Below are positions 1 through 11,113 of a stretch of DNA of 64,000 bases, piece by piece (positions within the stretch are counted from its first letter, which is position 1; every line of letters begins with the position of its first letter). Where the stretch lies: positions 10,093,666 to 10,157,665 of the forward strand of contig OZ024787.1 in NCBI GenBank assembly GCA_964017065.1, in the 5' to 3' direction. The stretch comes from Haliclona indistincta (taxonomy: Eukaryota > Porifera > Demospongiae > Haplosclerida > Chalinidae). The notes below the pieces were generated by a model. It was not told where the DNA came from. It did not search any database and saw nothing but the letters and a program-made list of their open reading frames with translations. Both the position numbers and the translations under genes were made by a program.

Positions 1-1615
1 TTGCAACCATTTATTATGATTAGCTCAGGACTAGCTATTTCAGTGGATGGTACGATTCATTGTAACAAACCATTGTATTACAATTAGACCATGATTGTAT
101 GTTACGCACTTCTAGTGTGTTCATAGTTATAATAAAACTATTGTGATATGAAAATACATAATATATAACAAAATACTTGTTGTGTGACTGGGACTACTAA
201 CTACTTAGTTTATGTAGTAAGTTAGTTATTATCTTCTTGTTACGACTTGCCAGACCATCACTTTTTCAGTTGCACCTGTTGACATAACACCATCAAATCA
301 AGCAGCATGTTGCAACTCATTATGACAAACATTCTAAATTGGTGTTTTAGTGTCCTCTTTCTGATTTCACAAAATTAATAGCCTGAGTGAGAGAGAAAGA
401 GAGAGAGAGAGAAAGTGACTAATTTCGATAACATTACGACACTTAAATCTAAGGCTACACACAAAAACAACAGTGAATAAGCCTATTACGGCCATAATTA
501 TCATTAACAGATTATGCAAAACCGTCATTGTACAAGGCCTGCATAGCCAGGAATTTACAGAGAGGGTTCTTTCTCGTGTGGTACAGATCGCCGCTGAAAA
601 TGTTGTCTTATTAAAAATCGTGATGGCCATGTCAATTGATCTTTAATGATAATTCTCGTGAACAGTCACATAATGACTACCTATATGTGCCATTTTCACT
701 GCAATACTTCCGAGAAAACAATCTGCTTCAATTTTGGCTAAGAAAGTGGACCCTTTTGCCAAGAAAAGTGGACCTTTTTGCTCAGGAAAGTGGATCTTTC
801 AGGAGACTGAGCGGTTCTTCAGAACCCCCATGAGGTACGTGTTTCGTTAAGAGGAAGACACCAAAACTTTTTGCTCGAATATTTTCTACCCATTCCGTTG
901 CATTAATCCTCCTGAATTAATTATCATGCATCAGTAGCCTAATTTTAAATATTGTGCAACAGAGGCTGCTAGCCATGCGCGTGTGTGCCTGATGGTACTA
1001 CAGAATGTATGTAAAGTGCTCGGTAATTTTTGTACAAGACAACCTTCTTTTCAGTTGTGATTATAATTGCGCTTGTTCATGCAGGTAGCCTTGGATGCGT
1101 TAACAAGACAAGCATGAAAAAAATTCACTGTCAATTGAAGCAGCTGAATGCGTACTAGCTATGGCTAGCAGGGGCAGTCTAGACTCTCATTTACAGGAAA
1201 ACCAACAACAGTGCTATACTCTTAATGCTCCTAATACAATCTGACCATTGATAGACTCACCAGTTCTGCTCAGAGATCATGTGCAAGTGCTCAGGACCTT
1301 CAACTAATAAACAAGCTATCACATTTAGCCGGTTCTATAGCTGAGATTCCTCCTCGTTACAACGCCTTTTCATTGTCACACAGAAGTTTAAAAGGCTCAG
1401 GTCCACTTTGCTCGTGGTAGAATAGAATGCTAGACAGCAGTATTAACTCGTCTTCAGTGGATTTCAATCACCTTTAGGTTCCTATAAACAGCTGCCTTCT
1501 TTGCTAAAGTAGTCCCAGACGAAGATCTGCGTGCTTTTCAAGCTAGTGCTGTCGGTACGCCATTTTTCTAGTCGATTCCTGCACCAGCCCCACCTTTCTC
1601 TGGTACCAGACAGTA
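1..1615. other. Gene-poor left end
   Basis: No recognisable gene. A purine-rich GA run lies near 389-412. A minus-strand open frame upstream of it (about 440-630) contains a hydrophobic stretch that could be a membrane segment, but it runs straight into the GA repeat and has no family resemblance. I do not call it a gene. Confidence 0.4.
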
Positions 1616-2001
1616 AAGAAATTAAAAAGATTTCTATCGAAATCAAAAGGATGTAGGGTTGTGAAATGTACCACTGGTTCACAATGTAAACTAACAAGGA
1701 ACAACCATGGAATGGTAACACGATTGACTTGCTAACAGACCATAGATCCCTACATCAGTGGCTGCTGTGGTTGGCTATAGCTAGTTCAGCTAGTTGCAGC
1801 TGACTGACACCTGACGTGCATTCAGCTTGTGACAAAATATTGATCTTATGTACAGCCACAGATGTAGGGATCTATGGTCTGTTAGCAAGTCAATCGTGTT
1901 ACCATTCCATGGTTGTTCCTTGTTAGTTTACATCGTGAACCAGTGGTACATTTCACAACCCTACATCCTTTTGATTTCGATAGAAATCATTTTAATTTCT
2001 T
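1616..2001. mobile_element. Foldback MITE with ~125-bp arms
   Basis: The left arm (about 1616-1757) is almost perfectly repeated in reverse complement at 1861-2001, around a ~100-bp spacer. The arms differ at very few positions, for example CACAATG on the left against CATCGTG on the right arm strand. There is no coding content. The small open frames on both strands are mirror images of each other and are artefacts of the inverted repeat. This fits a non-autonomous foldback DNA element. Confidence 0.75.
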
Positions 2002-2830
2002 GTTTGTGTCCTTTTTTTCTTTTTCAGCGAAGTGCAGTTCAATATCATGCACGTACTGAGCCGTCTTTGTTTCCACCATTGGTTTAGTTTTCCTGTTGTT
2101 GATGGCTTTTCTTTATTATTAAGAATTTTAAACTTGTAGCTAAAAATAATTGTTATGCTACATATCAGCTCGCCTACACATGCATGCATGCAGTGGATAC
2201 GAGCCACGCCCACACTTGTTTGTAGACATGTACGGCGGTTATAATTATCTGGCAAGCGCAGAATGGTGATCCTAAACGAGCTTACCGTTCTTCGAAGACT
2301 CCAGACATACGTGTTCTCAGTGATCCATACGGCGCGGCGATACTCAAGCTAGTGCTTGGTCACGTGCGCTAACCACTGCTTGGTCACGTGCGTATTGCGC
2401 AATCACATTAAATGGCGTCTAACACTTAGCTGACAATGGATCACGATCGAGAAATCGCGGAATTTATATCGACGTTTCGCTAAAACCTAAGTTCAAAAGG
2501 CACCTGCAGAAGAATTTCACGACTGTTCGTGGGTGTTTTGGTCTCGGCATTGCTCGCGTAAAGGCGCTAGGCGCGCTGAAGAAAGAAACAAGAAAGAAAG
2601 AAAGAAGAAAACTAAGATGACGAAACACGATTTTCACCGTTTCCAGGTTCGTCACTTTAGTAACAATTTCGAGCAATCTCCTTGCTACTGTAAGATGGGG
2701 CAACGCCAGAGAGCAGATTTAAGTGTCTTTTGACGTATACAATTCATCACCAGGCGAAATATCAGCGTTTGAACGCTAATACATTGTATGTAGCCGCCAT
2801 CTTGTTTTCTCGTTCAACCCTACATAGGGA
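2002..2830. repeat. Diverged copy of an interspersed element, inverted
   Basis: About 2002-2480 holds nothing recognisable. From about 2540 to 2830 the minus strand reads a 'caagatggcggctac' start, a 'gtattagcgtt' motif and a TTTC-rich run. These resemble, in the same order, the elements at 15093, 42994 and 17180. The similarity is weak outside the motifs, so membership is tentative. Confidence 0.35.
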
Positions 2831-2879
2831 GGCACTACCGTGCCTCCCTAATACTGAACCCGCCCACTGATAGTTACAA

Positions 2880-3700
2880 ACCGAGAACCCTAACATCGCA
2901 CGTGCCTAACATCGCACGTGCGATGTTAGGCACCGTACCGCATAGCGTACCGTACCGTATGTACCGCATAGCGACGCAGTACACCCGTTTCGTCGACTCC
3001 CGATTGGTCGACTAATTAATATTCATATTAATATTCATATTCATAGGTACCGTACCGCATGCACCGCATAGCGACGCAGTACACCCGTTTCGTCGACTCT
3101 CGATTGGTCGACTAATTAATATTCATATTCGCGTTATTACCTGCGCGCGTGCCCGGCGCAGCGCTACGATTGTGTGAACGGCATTATGTACCGAGAAGCC
3201 CCGATTGGTTGCCATGGCAATCACGTGATAAATATGGATTCTAGTCTGAGCACACACTAGGAAACATTAGCCTAACAACTAAATCCTAAATCCTAAACCC
3301 TAAACCCTAAAATCTTCTCCTAACTGTGCAAAGTCGGGAGGGTGTCCTAAACCGGGCCTTCGGCCCTTGGTAAGCCTAAGGATCGTGGGGAGGGTCGTCC
3401 TAAACCGGGCCTTCGGCCCTTGGTAAGCCTAAGGATCGTGGGGAGGGTCGTCCTAAACCGGGCCTTCGGCCCTTGGTAAGCCTAAGGATCGTCGAGAAGG
3501 TCGTCCTAAAGCGGGTTACTGAATCACTGCGAGGGCCTGTGTGTACATAACGAAAAGTTATGCATAGTGGCTGTGTGAACACTGCATAGTGGCCGCATAG
3601 CGACCGCACAGTGGGCGTAACCCAATAATTGACTAGTCGACGAATCGAGAGTCGACGAATCGGGAGTCGACGAAACGGGGACAAGCCGTGAGGGATCCCG
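2880..3700. repeat. Composite satellite block
   Basis: A ~110-bp unit containing 'cgacgcagtacacccg' and 'gtcgactaattaat' occurs twice (about 2930-3030 and 3045-3130). It follows a short palindrome around 2893-2932. Near 3290 there are CCCTAAA-like repeats, then three copies of a 53-bp unit with the palindromic core GGGCCTTCGGCCC (about 3336-3505). Around 3636-3680 a 'gtcgacgaatcg' motif repeats. A closely related 52-bp array occurs at 13490-13680, again preceded by CCCTAAAC-like repeats. Confidence 0.75.
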
Positions 3701-3707
3701 TATTTTC

Positions 3708-4178
3708 TTAGGTATCAATCGGAGAAAAGTTTCCGAACCGGGTGATCAAGGTAACGTGCTCTTCCGCCTCGAACTTGGTCTCGAAGAATATCCTGTAACA
3801 GCTTATTCTCCTACCTATCTCTATCCGCTGGGATCTCTCTCGGTCTCGCGCCTGTCGATGTTCTTCACTATGATGCAGCGGTCGGTCTTTTCCACGATCA
3901 ACATAGTGTAGTCTCGCGGGGCCCGACGGATTTCGCTTGCAGGAGACCGTCTGGTCACAACTGCAGGGGGTAGGCGGATCATTGGCACGTCCGGAATGTA
4001 ATAATTGATCCACAGTTACTATGGTAGCACCACCGCTAACAACTATCCGCCCCCGCTCAGGGCACGTGGAAAATGGCTGAATCGCTAGTTCACTGTGTTG
4101 CTTGTAATCGTCAGCTAGATGATTCAAGAGAAAGAAGAGTTTGTTAGATAGGCGAACGAGACACGTACTGCCTGCCAC
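3708..4178 (-). other. 156-codon open frame, not recognised
   Basis: An uninterrupted minus-strand frame starts at the ATG at 4178. The product is basic and arginine-rich in its C-terminal half, with no motif, signal peptide or membrane segment I recognise. Part of the frame (3909-3980) is a 72-bp sequence repeated in inverted orientation at 5670-5741. That suggests the frame lies in repetitive DNA and may not be a gene. Confidence 0.15.
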
Positions 4179-5741
4179 TTCTCAGCCTGCCAACATCTCT
4201 GCCACTTATGAACGAACTGATAGTAGCGATTACCAGTAATTTTCAGAAACGAGTAGATTGTTCTCTATTATTGCAGTTTCAGATTCTGGACAGCAGGAGG
4301 ATTCGAATGATACCATTATTGCAGTGTTTCTACAAAGAACAAGTGCAGTAGCCGTGATAAACTACACAGATTTTTTGTATTTTTTCTCCGTTTGTCCTTA
4401 TAATAGAGATATACGGTCAATGGCACAATAATGTAACTTACATCGGTTACATTACAATAATGTAACTTACAATAATTATACACAAATAATTATTAATGTT
4501 TATCTCCCGCTAAAAAATTCCCCCAAAATTTAAGATTGAAATATTGTAGAAAACACATAATTGTATTAAAAGACAAGAGGAACAGTACACAAGAGGACAA
4601 TAGAGAAGAAAGAGTAAATAAACTACTGATCACTGAAAAACACAAAGTTCACCATCCAATAAATCATCTATTAAAGGAAAGAAATAATCTGTATCTTAAG
4701 AGTCATACAGTTTTGACTATCTTTCAAATACTCAAGAACAGTGCCTCGGTACCACTGTAGGCCTTTATCTGACTCAAATAAGTGATCAATCCTCTCGTTC
4801 ACTAAGAGTTCAGGATTTGTTACGAACTGTTCCGTAGAGAATAGTTATAGCAAGTTAATGAGCAATTGAGAATGAGAATGTGGCTTCTTATTGTGTCAAA
4901 AGATAAACACACAAATGGCTAATGTTTTGTATGTGCATTCAGAGTGACCACACATGAAGTGATACAAATCCAACACCACTTCATTTGTTACTACTGACAA
5001 AAAAAGGTAAACCGTTGCTTCTAGTACTCACAGACGAATCTACGAAGGAAAGTAGGGCTGAAGTTGAAATTTTCAGCTTCTGTAGTGAAGTACCACTTGC
5101 TTTGGAAGCCATAGCAATGCTCCTACAGTAAATACAAAATAGCTTAAAAGTAAAGGAGTGCACTCTGGCCTACTAGCCAGCTAATTACTTGTTAATGAAA
5201 ACCAAACAAACTAGTAAGTGTTTCTTAGCTACGTGACAATCAGCGGCTTAGATAGACGTATTTCAAGTTTTAAGATAGATGAAAAATGGCAATTTGCATG
5301 CAAATACAAGTGAAACTGTTATCAGATTCAAGTTTTACACCCTTGGAAACCCTAGGTTGACTTACTTTGAACGCACAAAACGAGGCTTTGATGCGAACGT
5401 CTTTGTGCCACGATTCCGAATCCAAATTTGCGGAGAAAAAAAAACAATATTAGTTTACGGTATGGTAATCGCTACTGATAGCTTTTTCCTGCTCTTCTTT
5501 AAAGGAAGGAACACCCAGCCTAGGAGCAGAGAGAAACGGTGCTCTATCATAATGTATAGTCCTGAGATCCAGACGTAGCGGCCATCGTGTAATACTCTGA
5601 TCGCGTAGGCGTGGGGTTGGGTTTGAAACCGCACTTGCCTTTTATGAGCTCCGCACGAATTCCTGCGTAGATCCGCCTACCCCCTGCAGTTGTGACCAGA
5701 CGGTCTCCTGCAAGCGAAATCCGTCGGGCCCCGCGAGACTA
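3909..5741. repeat. Pair of 72-bp inverted repeats
   Basis: Positions 3909-3980 are repeated as an exact reverse complement at 5670-5741. Flanking bases differ, so the match ends sharply. The ~1.7 kb between them has no transposase-like frame. Either these are termini of a decayed element or two independent insertions in opposite orientation. Confidence 0.6.
5032..5112 (-). CDS. Possible first coding exon, unknown gene
   Basis: A minus-strand ATG at 5112 opens a 27-codon Ser/Lys-rich segment ending at a good donor (GTGAGT) at 5031. It reads MASKASGTSLQKL at its start. No downstream exon was identified at lower coordinates, so this is only a candidate. Confidence 0.15.
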
Positions 5742-5742
5742 A

Positions 5743-6000
5743 ACATAGTGAGTGAGGATTCTGAGGAACATGAACTGAGAATTTCAATATCTGGCGTCTT
5801 TTGGGAAGTTAATAATGAATTACTTAATCCCGAGTCTCCATGCAGTCACTCATGTAACTACCAATTATACACATGAGCCAGGACGAAATGACAAGAACCC
5901 TACTTCTGTGCAATGCTATGTGATAGTCAAAGTGAACAATCACACCTCCAGCGGTCTTCTAACCGTGAAAGTATGCCCAAGTGCAGTTACGTATTAAATG
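5743..6000 (+). other. Possible degraded ectodomain exon
   Basis: Two overlapping plus-strand frames read through this stretch. One (5815-5997) ends with a Cys-Tyr-Val plus Leu-Thr-Val pattern loosely like the end of an immunoglobulin or FN3-type domain, with an NYT and an NHT sequon. The frames are not joined without a shift, and neither is recognised. It lies upstream of a transmembrane exon at 7237, which is the only reason to mention it. Confidence 0.12.
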
Positions 6001-6072
6001 CCTCCATTGACAGCATGTCTTCATCATTTTTAGTGAGTTACTCTGCAGACTATACTTTTTTATTATTTGAAT

Positions 6073-6465
6073 TATTGGGGCGAGCTTGAGCGAGCCCCAC
6101 ATTGATGGTGATGTGCGTCCCACGTCGCGGGGAATGTTTGTATCTGGCCGCGTGGTGCGTTTGTCCTCCCTATGTTCCCGAGAAGTCACGTGCGCGTAAA
6201 CATTGACCGCGCCCCATGATGTAATCCTCACGTGGCGTGATACAAAACAAGACTGCGCATTGGAGACGCCTGGATCGACTTCTACAAGGTAAGAGTACAC
6301 CAGGAAGCGACAACGGGCAGCAGAGTCACCGGATCACAGAACTCTACGACTGGAGCGACAACTGGAATACAAGAGCAGAGGGCTTACTGTTGTGCATATG
6401 TAGAAAAATGGATTGTTCTTGAATTGTGCAGGACATAAATCAGCTCAGGCTCGCCCCCAGTATTT
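6073..6465. mobile_element. MITE-like segment with GGGGCGAGC ends
   Basis: The left end reads GGGGCGAGCTTGAGCGAGCC and the right end (6440-6465) carries the near reverse complement. There is no coding potential. Boundaries are approximate. Confidence 0.4.
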
Positions 6466-6555
6466 TATAAATGTACTAGTTTATTATTCTACTCCAGTGG
6501 TATCTAGTTCAATTTTAGTCGTCCCATCAAGTTCGATCCCTTCGTATTTTGTTAA

Positions 6556-7143
6556 GGGTGCTCGGTCATTATTAATATTCATGAGGCGGCGCTGTTGCTA
6601 TGGGCCAGATTTCCAGATGTAAAGCAGCTACGAACGCATCGCTAGCTGCATAACAACACGACTGGAAGTACTGCTTGTATACCAAGTTTTAGCGAGACAG
6701 CTTACCGGGAAGGACCGCCAGAGGCGCGACAAAAACCACGCCTATTTGTCTAAAAGACTTTTTAGCGGAGCATGCCAGGTTGCTGAAACTACGTTTCTGT
6801 GGCTATCTTGACACGAGGAATCCAGTAACGGAGAGCTTTTGGCAGTAAAGCAGCGACAAACAGCACTTACGTAACTTATCTTGGCTGTTGAATACGCAAT
6901 TCGAAAAAACTCTCCGTTACAGTGTTGGCCACGTGTAGCTTACCATGTTTGCACTGTATAAGCGTAGTCCAAGGCTTCATGTCTGAGTTTTATACTGTTT
7001 TGTGCTTTCCCAGCACGTACACGAAGTACAGCGTACTACAAAGCGCGAAATGATATTCACAACCGCATAATGATATTCACAACCGCATAATGATATTCAC
7101 AAGTACTGACCGCCTGATGAATATTAATAATGACCGAGCACCC
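6556..7143. mobile_element. TTAA-flanked MITE (piggyBac-type duplication)
   Basis: The ends are perfect inverted repeats of about 27 bp beginning GGGTGCTCGGTCATT. The element is flanked on both sides by TTAA (6552-6555 and 7144-7147). A TTAA target duplication is the hallmark of piggyBac-type transposition. A short tandem repeat of 'tgatattcacaaccgcata' lies near the right end (7050-7100). There is no transposase, so it is non-autonomous. Confidence 0.7.
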
Positions 7144-7236
7144 TTAAGTCCAAATTCTACACAAAATTCTTTGAACGGTGAGTTGTGTTTACTGTACATG
7201 TAACAGTCAGACAGCATTTCTTTTCTACTGTAATAG

Positions 7237-8067
7237 GTTCTCTAGCGTGGATTAGTTTTATTATTGTTCCAGTGTTGGCGGTGATAGGAACTCTTTCAAT
7301 AGTTGTTATTTTCCTGTGGAAGAGATGTAAAGTGATCAATGACAATAAATTATTTATTTAACGTCTTTTGTCCAAACACTTTTTCCTACAAATTAAAGTA
7401 ACTCCCACCTGTTCCCTACTATCTGTCTTACACATCACTTACTGATGGTCTATTGCATCTTTTCAGCTATCCTTTTGATGACTATGATTCTGGGAAAATT
7501 ACCGTAGGGCTGGTATTTTTCGCGATCCAAAAATTTCACTGAATAATTTTAACGGGACCTAAATTTCGCAATTTCAGCGAGCGATATGCAAAATTGCGAA
7601 ATATTAAATTTTTGCGGGTATTCACGAATTTTACCGCTCACTAAATATAATGCGCTCGAAAAATACCAGCACTACGGTACCTTGCTTAAGCTTGAAAGTC
7701 ACATACGTAAATATAATTCTTATCTATGGTACTAAACATTCTCTCTGAGCTATGTTGTTACATTCATATGGGATTTATTTTGGTAACAATCAGCAAGTGG
7801 TAGCTAGTTGGTGCTAATGATACAAACTTTTTATTTGTGAAAACACGTGTACGCATAGCAATAACCTTTGTCTCTCTTCTCTATTCACAGATTCAATCCG
7901 ATGACAGTCAACCGGTGAGTACCTACATCATAGGCTTATGCATAGCTGTCCCTTTCATTAGGATAATACAACTTTTGAAATACAATATTGTTGACTATAA
8001 TCTTTTCTATACTCAGAATAGTTCAGACGAAGATAGCTACGTTTATAATATCAACACTTCATGCTAG
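7237..8067 (+). CDS. Putative 3' end of a single-pass membrane protein
   Basis: Three plus-strand segments splice in phase 0. Exon 7237-7331 encodes a strongly hydrophobic helix followed by a basic stop-transfer (FLWKRCK). Exon 7891-7914 encodes IQSDDSQP. Exon 8017-8067 encodes NSSDEDSYVYNINTSC and a stop. Donors (GTGATC, GTGAGT) and acceptors (TGTAATAG, TTCACAG, ACTCAG) are acceptable. The model implies a short cytoplasmic tail with two tyrosines (Y-V-Y-N). The ectodomain is not identified, and transposon insertions lie upstream and inside the intron. A different frame in the last exon stays open to a GTGAGT at about 8134, so the true 3' end is uncertain. Family unknown. Confidence 0.3.
7501..7678. 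mobile_element. Small MITE, ACCGTAG termini
   Basis: 178 bp with ~22-bp imperfect terminal inverted repeats (ACCGTAGGGCTGGTATTTTT at the left, its complement at the right). It is AT-rich and repeats 'aaattttcgc'-type motifs seen in other elements here (40.1, 42.8, 46.2, 48.4 kb). It lies in the intron of the putative membrane-protein gene. Confidence 0.65.
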
Positions 8068-8202
8068 ACAGCTCTCTCGACCAGTTAATTATGAGATTAC
8101 TAACCGTGATTCAGGGAAATATTCCGTAATTCAAGTGAGTTTATAATTAACTATGCTTAGTTGGATGATGCTTCTGTTGACTACATTTGTATATATCCCC
8201 AA

Positions 8203-8510
8203 AACATGCAGCAAAGCATTCAAAATTAACTAATAATTATGTGAACATGACGAGCAGGGACATAAAAAATGATAAGTACAAAGCATAAAACATTATCTAT
8301 TTGAGTTTCTCTGGAGTCGTTTCTTCAATCTGACATATCATCATTTTTTTATGTCCCTGCTCGTCATGTTCACATAATTAGTAGTTAATTTTTTCGTAGT
8401 AGGCTGCTCCACTATAGTTGGAGTTTGTCCTTCGACTGTTAATTTTGTCGAAAAGTTCCAATAATAATAACTACAGATGAATGCTTTGCTGCATGTTTTG
8501 GGGAAAAAAA
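8203..8510. mobile_element. Interrupted inverted repeat
   Basis: The left arm around 8203-8275 is matched in reverse complement in two blocks, 8338-8395 and 8481-8508. About 85 bp separate the right-hand blocks. This suggests a foldback element whose right arm took a later insertion. The 8511-8845 interval beyond it is AT-rich with no recognisable feature. Confidence 0.6.
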
Positions 8511-8847
8511 TAATTTTGTATAAAAAAAATTATTATTTTACAGATAATTTTAGGCATTAGACATTATATGCAAACAACAAACCTCATCTTGGTCATTCTT
8601 GCCACTTTAGCTAGATATAATTATTAGTTGAATGCTGTATGTCCTTTGCACTTTAGACCATTAGTACGGCATAATATTTATCAATACTATTATTGACGTT
8701 GTATAGTAAAATAAAATGTTCAATCCACTTATAGCCAGCAAGATCTCGTGAGTACAAGAAAAATGAGTCAGTTGATTTAATATCTGTCTACATAATAATA
8801 TTGTGTTCTCTTTCAATAGTACAATTCCTACATATGAAAACTGCAGT

Positions 8848-9839
8848 CCTGTTGATGGTCTCGTGTATGTCTCCTGTTGATGGTCTCGTGTATGTCTCCT
8901 GCTGATGGTCTCGTGTATGTCTCCTGCTGATGGTCTCGTGTATGTCTCATGTTGATGGTCTCGTGTATGTCTCCTGTTGATGGTCTCGTGTATGTCTCCT
9001 GTTGATGGTCTCGTGTATGTCTCCTGTTGATGGTCTCGTGTATGTCTCCTGTTGATGGTCTCGTGTATGTCTCCTGTTGATGGTCTCGTGTATGTCTCCT
9101 GTTGATGGTCTCGTGTATGTCTCCTGTTGATGGTCTCGTGTATGTCTCCTGTTGATGGTCTCGAGTATGTCTCCTGTTGGTGGTCTCGTGTATGTCTCCT
9201 GTTGATGGTCTCGAGTATGTTTCCTGTTGATGGTCTCGAGTATGTCTCCTGTTGGTGGTCTCGTGTATGTCTCCTGTTGATGGTCTCGTGTATGTCTCCT
9301 GTTGATGGTCTCGTGTATGTCTCCTGTTGATGGTCTCGTGTATGTCTCCTGTTGATGGTCTCGTGTATGTCTCCTGTTGATGGTCTCGTGTATGTCTCCT
9401 GTTGATGGTCTCGTGTATGTCTCCTGCTGATGGTCTCGTGTATGTCTCATGTTGATGGTCTCGTGTATGTCTCCTGTTGATGGTCTCGTGTATGTCTCCT
9501 GTTGATGGTCTCGTGTATGTCTCCTGTTGATGGTCTCGTGTATGTCTCCTGTTGATGGTCTCGTGTATGTCTCCTGTTGATGGTCTCGTGTATGTCTCCT
9601 GTTGATGGTCTCGTGTATGTCTCCTGTTGATGGTCTCGTGTATGTCTCCTGTTGATGGTCTCGAGTATGTCTCCTGTTGGTGGTCTCGTGTATGTCTCCT
9701 GTTGATGGTCTCTAGTATGTTTCCTGTTGATGGTCTCGAGTATGTCTCCTGTTGGTGGTCTCGTGTATGTCTCCTGTTGATGGTCTCGTGTATGTCTCCT
9801 GTTGATGGTCTCGTGTATGTCTCCTGTTGATGGTCTCGT
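8848..9839 (-). repeat. 25-bp minisatellite, ~40 units, with 500-bp higher-order copy
   Basis: The unit is CCTGTTGATGGTCTCGTGTATGTCT (25 bp) with a few variants (GCTGATGG, GTTGGTGG, TCGAGTATG). Since 25 is not a multiple of 3, three units give a 25-residue period. The minus strand is open for 348 codons (9874-8828), repeating HETINRRHTRDHQQETY. The variant units recur exactly 500 bp (20 units) apart, for example 8921 and 9421, and 9211 and 9711. This shows a recent tandem duplication of a 20-unit block. I regard the long frame as a by-product of a stop-free repeat and not as a proven protein. Confidence 0.9.
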
Positions 9840-9874
9840 ACATGTATATGAAAATGTAAAGTTAGCTCAATCAT

Positions 9875-10585
9875 GGGTTAGTGTGAATGGTTGGTTGTTC
9901 AATAATATATATTGTGCTTTTCAGATTGCTCCAATTATTAATGCTGCTCTTCAGTGCTACATTTTGAACAGTTTTTAGTTTCAGTTCGATCAATGTTTGT
10001 TTTTTAGGTTGTTAGCCCATTTCCCAGTTGTATAAAATTAAAATGTTTTCTGTGCACTGTGAAAAGCCTTAATGAAGTGAAGAATTGTTTGCTCTGTGCA
10101 AATATTGACAGTGTTCATTCTTATCTCAAAAAGTTTCAGAAGAGTTAGGTTTAGTTTGGGTACTACAGGACAACAGTTGAGTCGTGAGCGACTACTCTTT
10201 GTTGATTCCCATCGAAGTTCGCTTCACTGATGTTGACATGTGCTTAATTCATTCTCAAGACAAATCTCTGGAACTACAAAAACCAGTAGTTCTTCATTGT
10301 ATGTCTTGCAAGTTTCTCAGAGCATTAGCCAACAGCTGTGGATTCTTCCAGTCAACTGGTCAAGAACACACAGTTGAGAAGAGGAATTAAAGAGTAATGA
10401 AATTGAAAAGTGAGTGAGTATTGAGCAGTAGATGAAAATGACCGTTGGGGGTGTACTCATTGATTTGACGCTTAGCCAAACCCTGGCGAAGAGATGCTTT
10501 GAACCTTTCAAGTATTATAATTATGGCAGATAGCACCAGTGAAAACTCAGACAATTTTTAAACTGATGTTTTTTCTTGTTTTCAG
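9875..10585. other. No gene recognised
   Basis: Open frames here are short and unlike known proteins. A small in-phase segment with plausible splice sites (about 10590-10660, VVKQSRQLAELKKL, helical and charged) follows. It cannot be tied to a family or to the WIPI fragment downstream. Confidence 0.3.
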
Positions 10586-10921
10586 CAGGGTCGTGAAGCA
10601 GAGCAGACAGTTGGCTGAGCTAAAAAAGCTGCAGATGACAATCCATAATGAATGGACAAGGTACAGTAGCTAATACTTTTTAGTGAACAAAAAACAAGCA
10701 GTGACTGTACTATGGTACTGTGTGATCAATATTCTTTCTTCATTTGCAGTCAATGAGTAGTGATGTATGATGAGTACTTGTATATCAGACATACAGCTAC
10801 ATGCAGCTAGGTGGAGCCAGGAGAAAAAATTCACGAAACTTCGCCCTCTTTTGTCTCTTTCTCTCAGGATCGTGTCAAGTAGTTCACCTCTCTTGTGATG
10901 CCCGAGGTCACTTGTTGCATT

Positions 10922-10944
10922 GTGTATGTGTGTGTGTGTGTGTC

Positions 10945-11019
<75 letters not shown>

Positions 11020-11020
11020 T
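10922..11020. repeat. TG microsatellite
   Basis: About 48 TG dinucleotides with a few interruptions. The Cys/Val-rich open frames across it are repeat artefacts. Confidence 0.95.
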
Positions 11021-11113
11021 GTGTAGTAGGGTTGCAAAAATATTTCATTCCTCTTCTGAACTCAATCGGTTTGTCTCCTTGAAATGTATACGGTCACTTT
11101 ATTTTCTCTCTAG

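Noticed and set aside
3270..3320. Telomere or chromosome end from CCCTAAA repeats
   Set aside because: Only a few imperfect units, internal to the window and repeated at 13.4 kb inside a transposon. An interspersed repeat is simpler.
9127..9830. Two identical plus-strand 67-codon frames 500 bp apart
   Set aside because: They are shadows of the 25-bp minisatellite and its 500-bp duplication, not genes.
8848..9839. CRISPR-like array
   Set aside because: Units are contiguous 25-bp repeats without unique spacers, in animal DNA.
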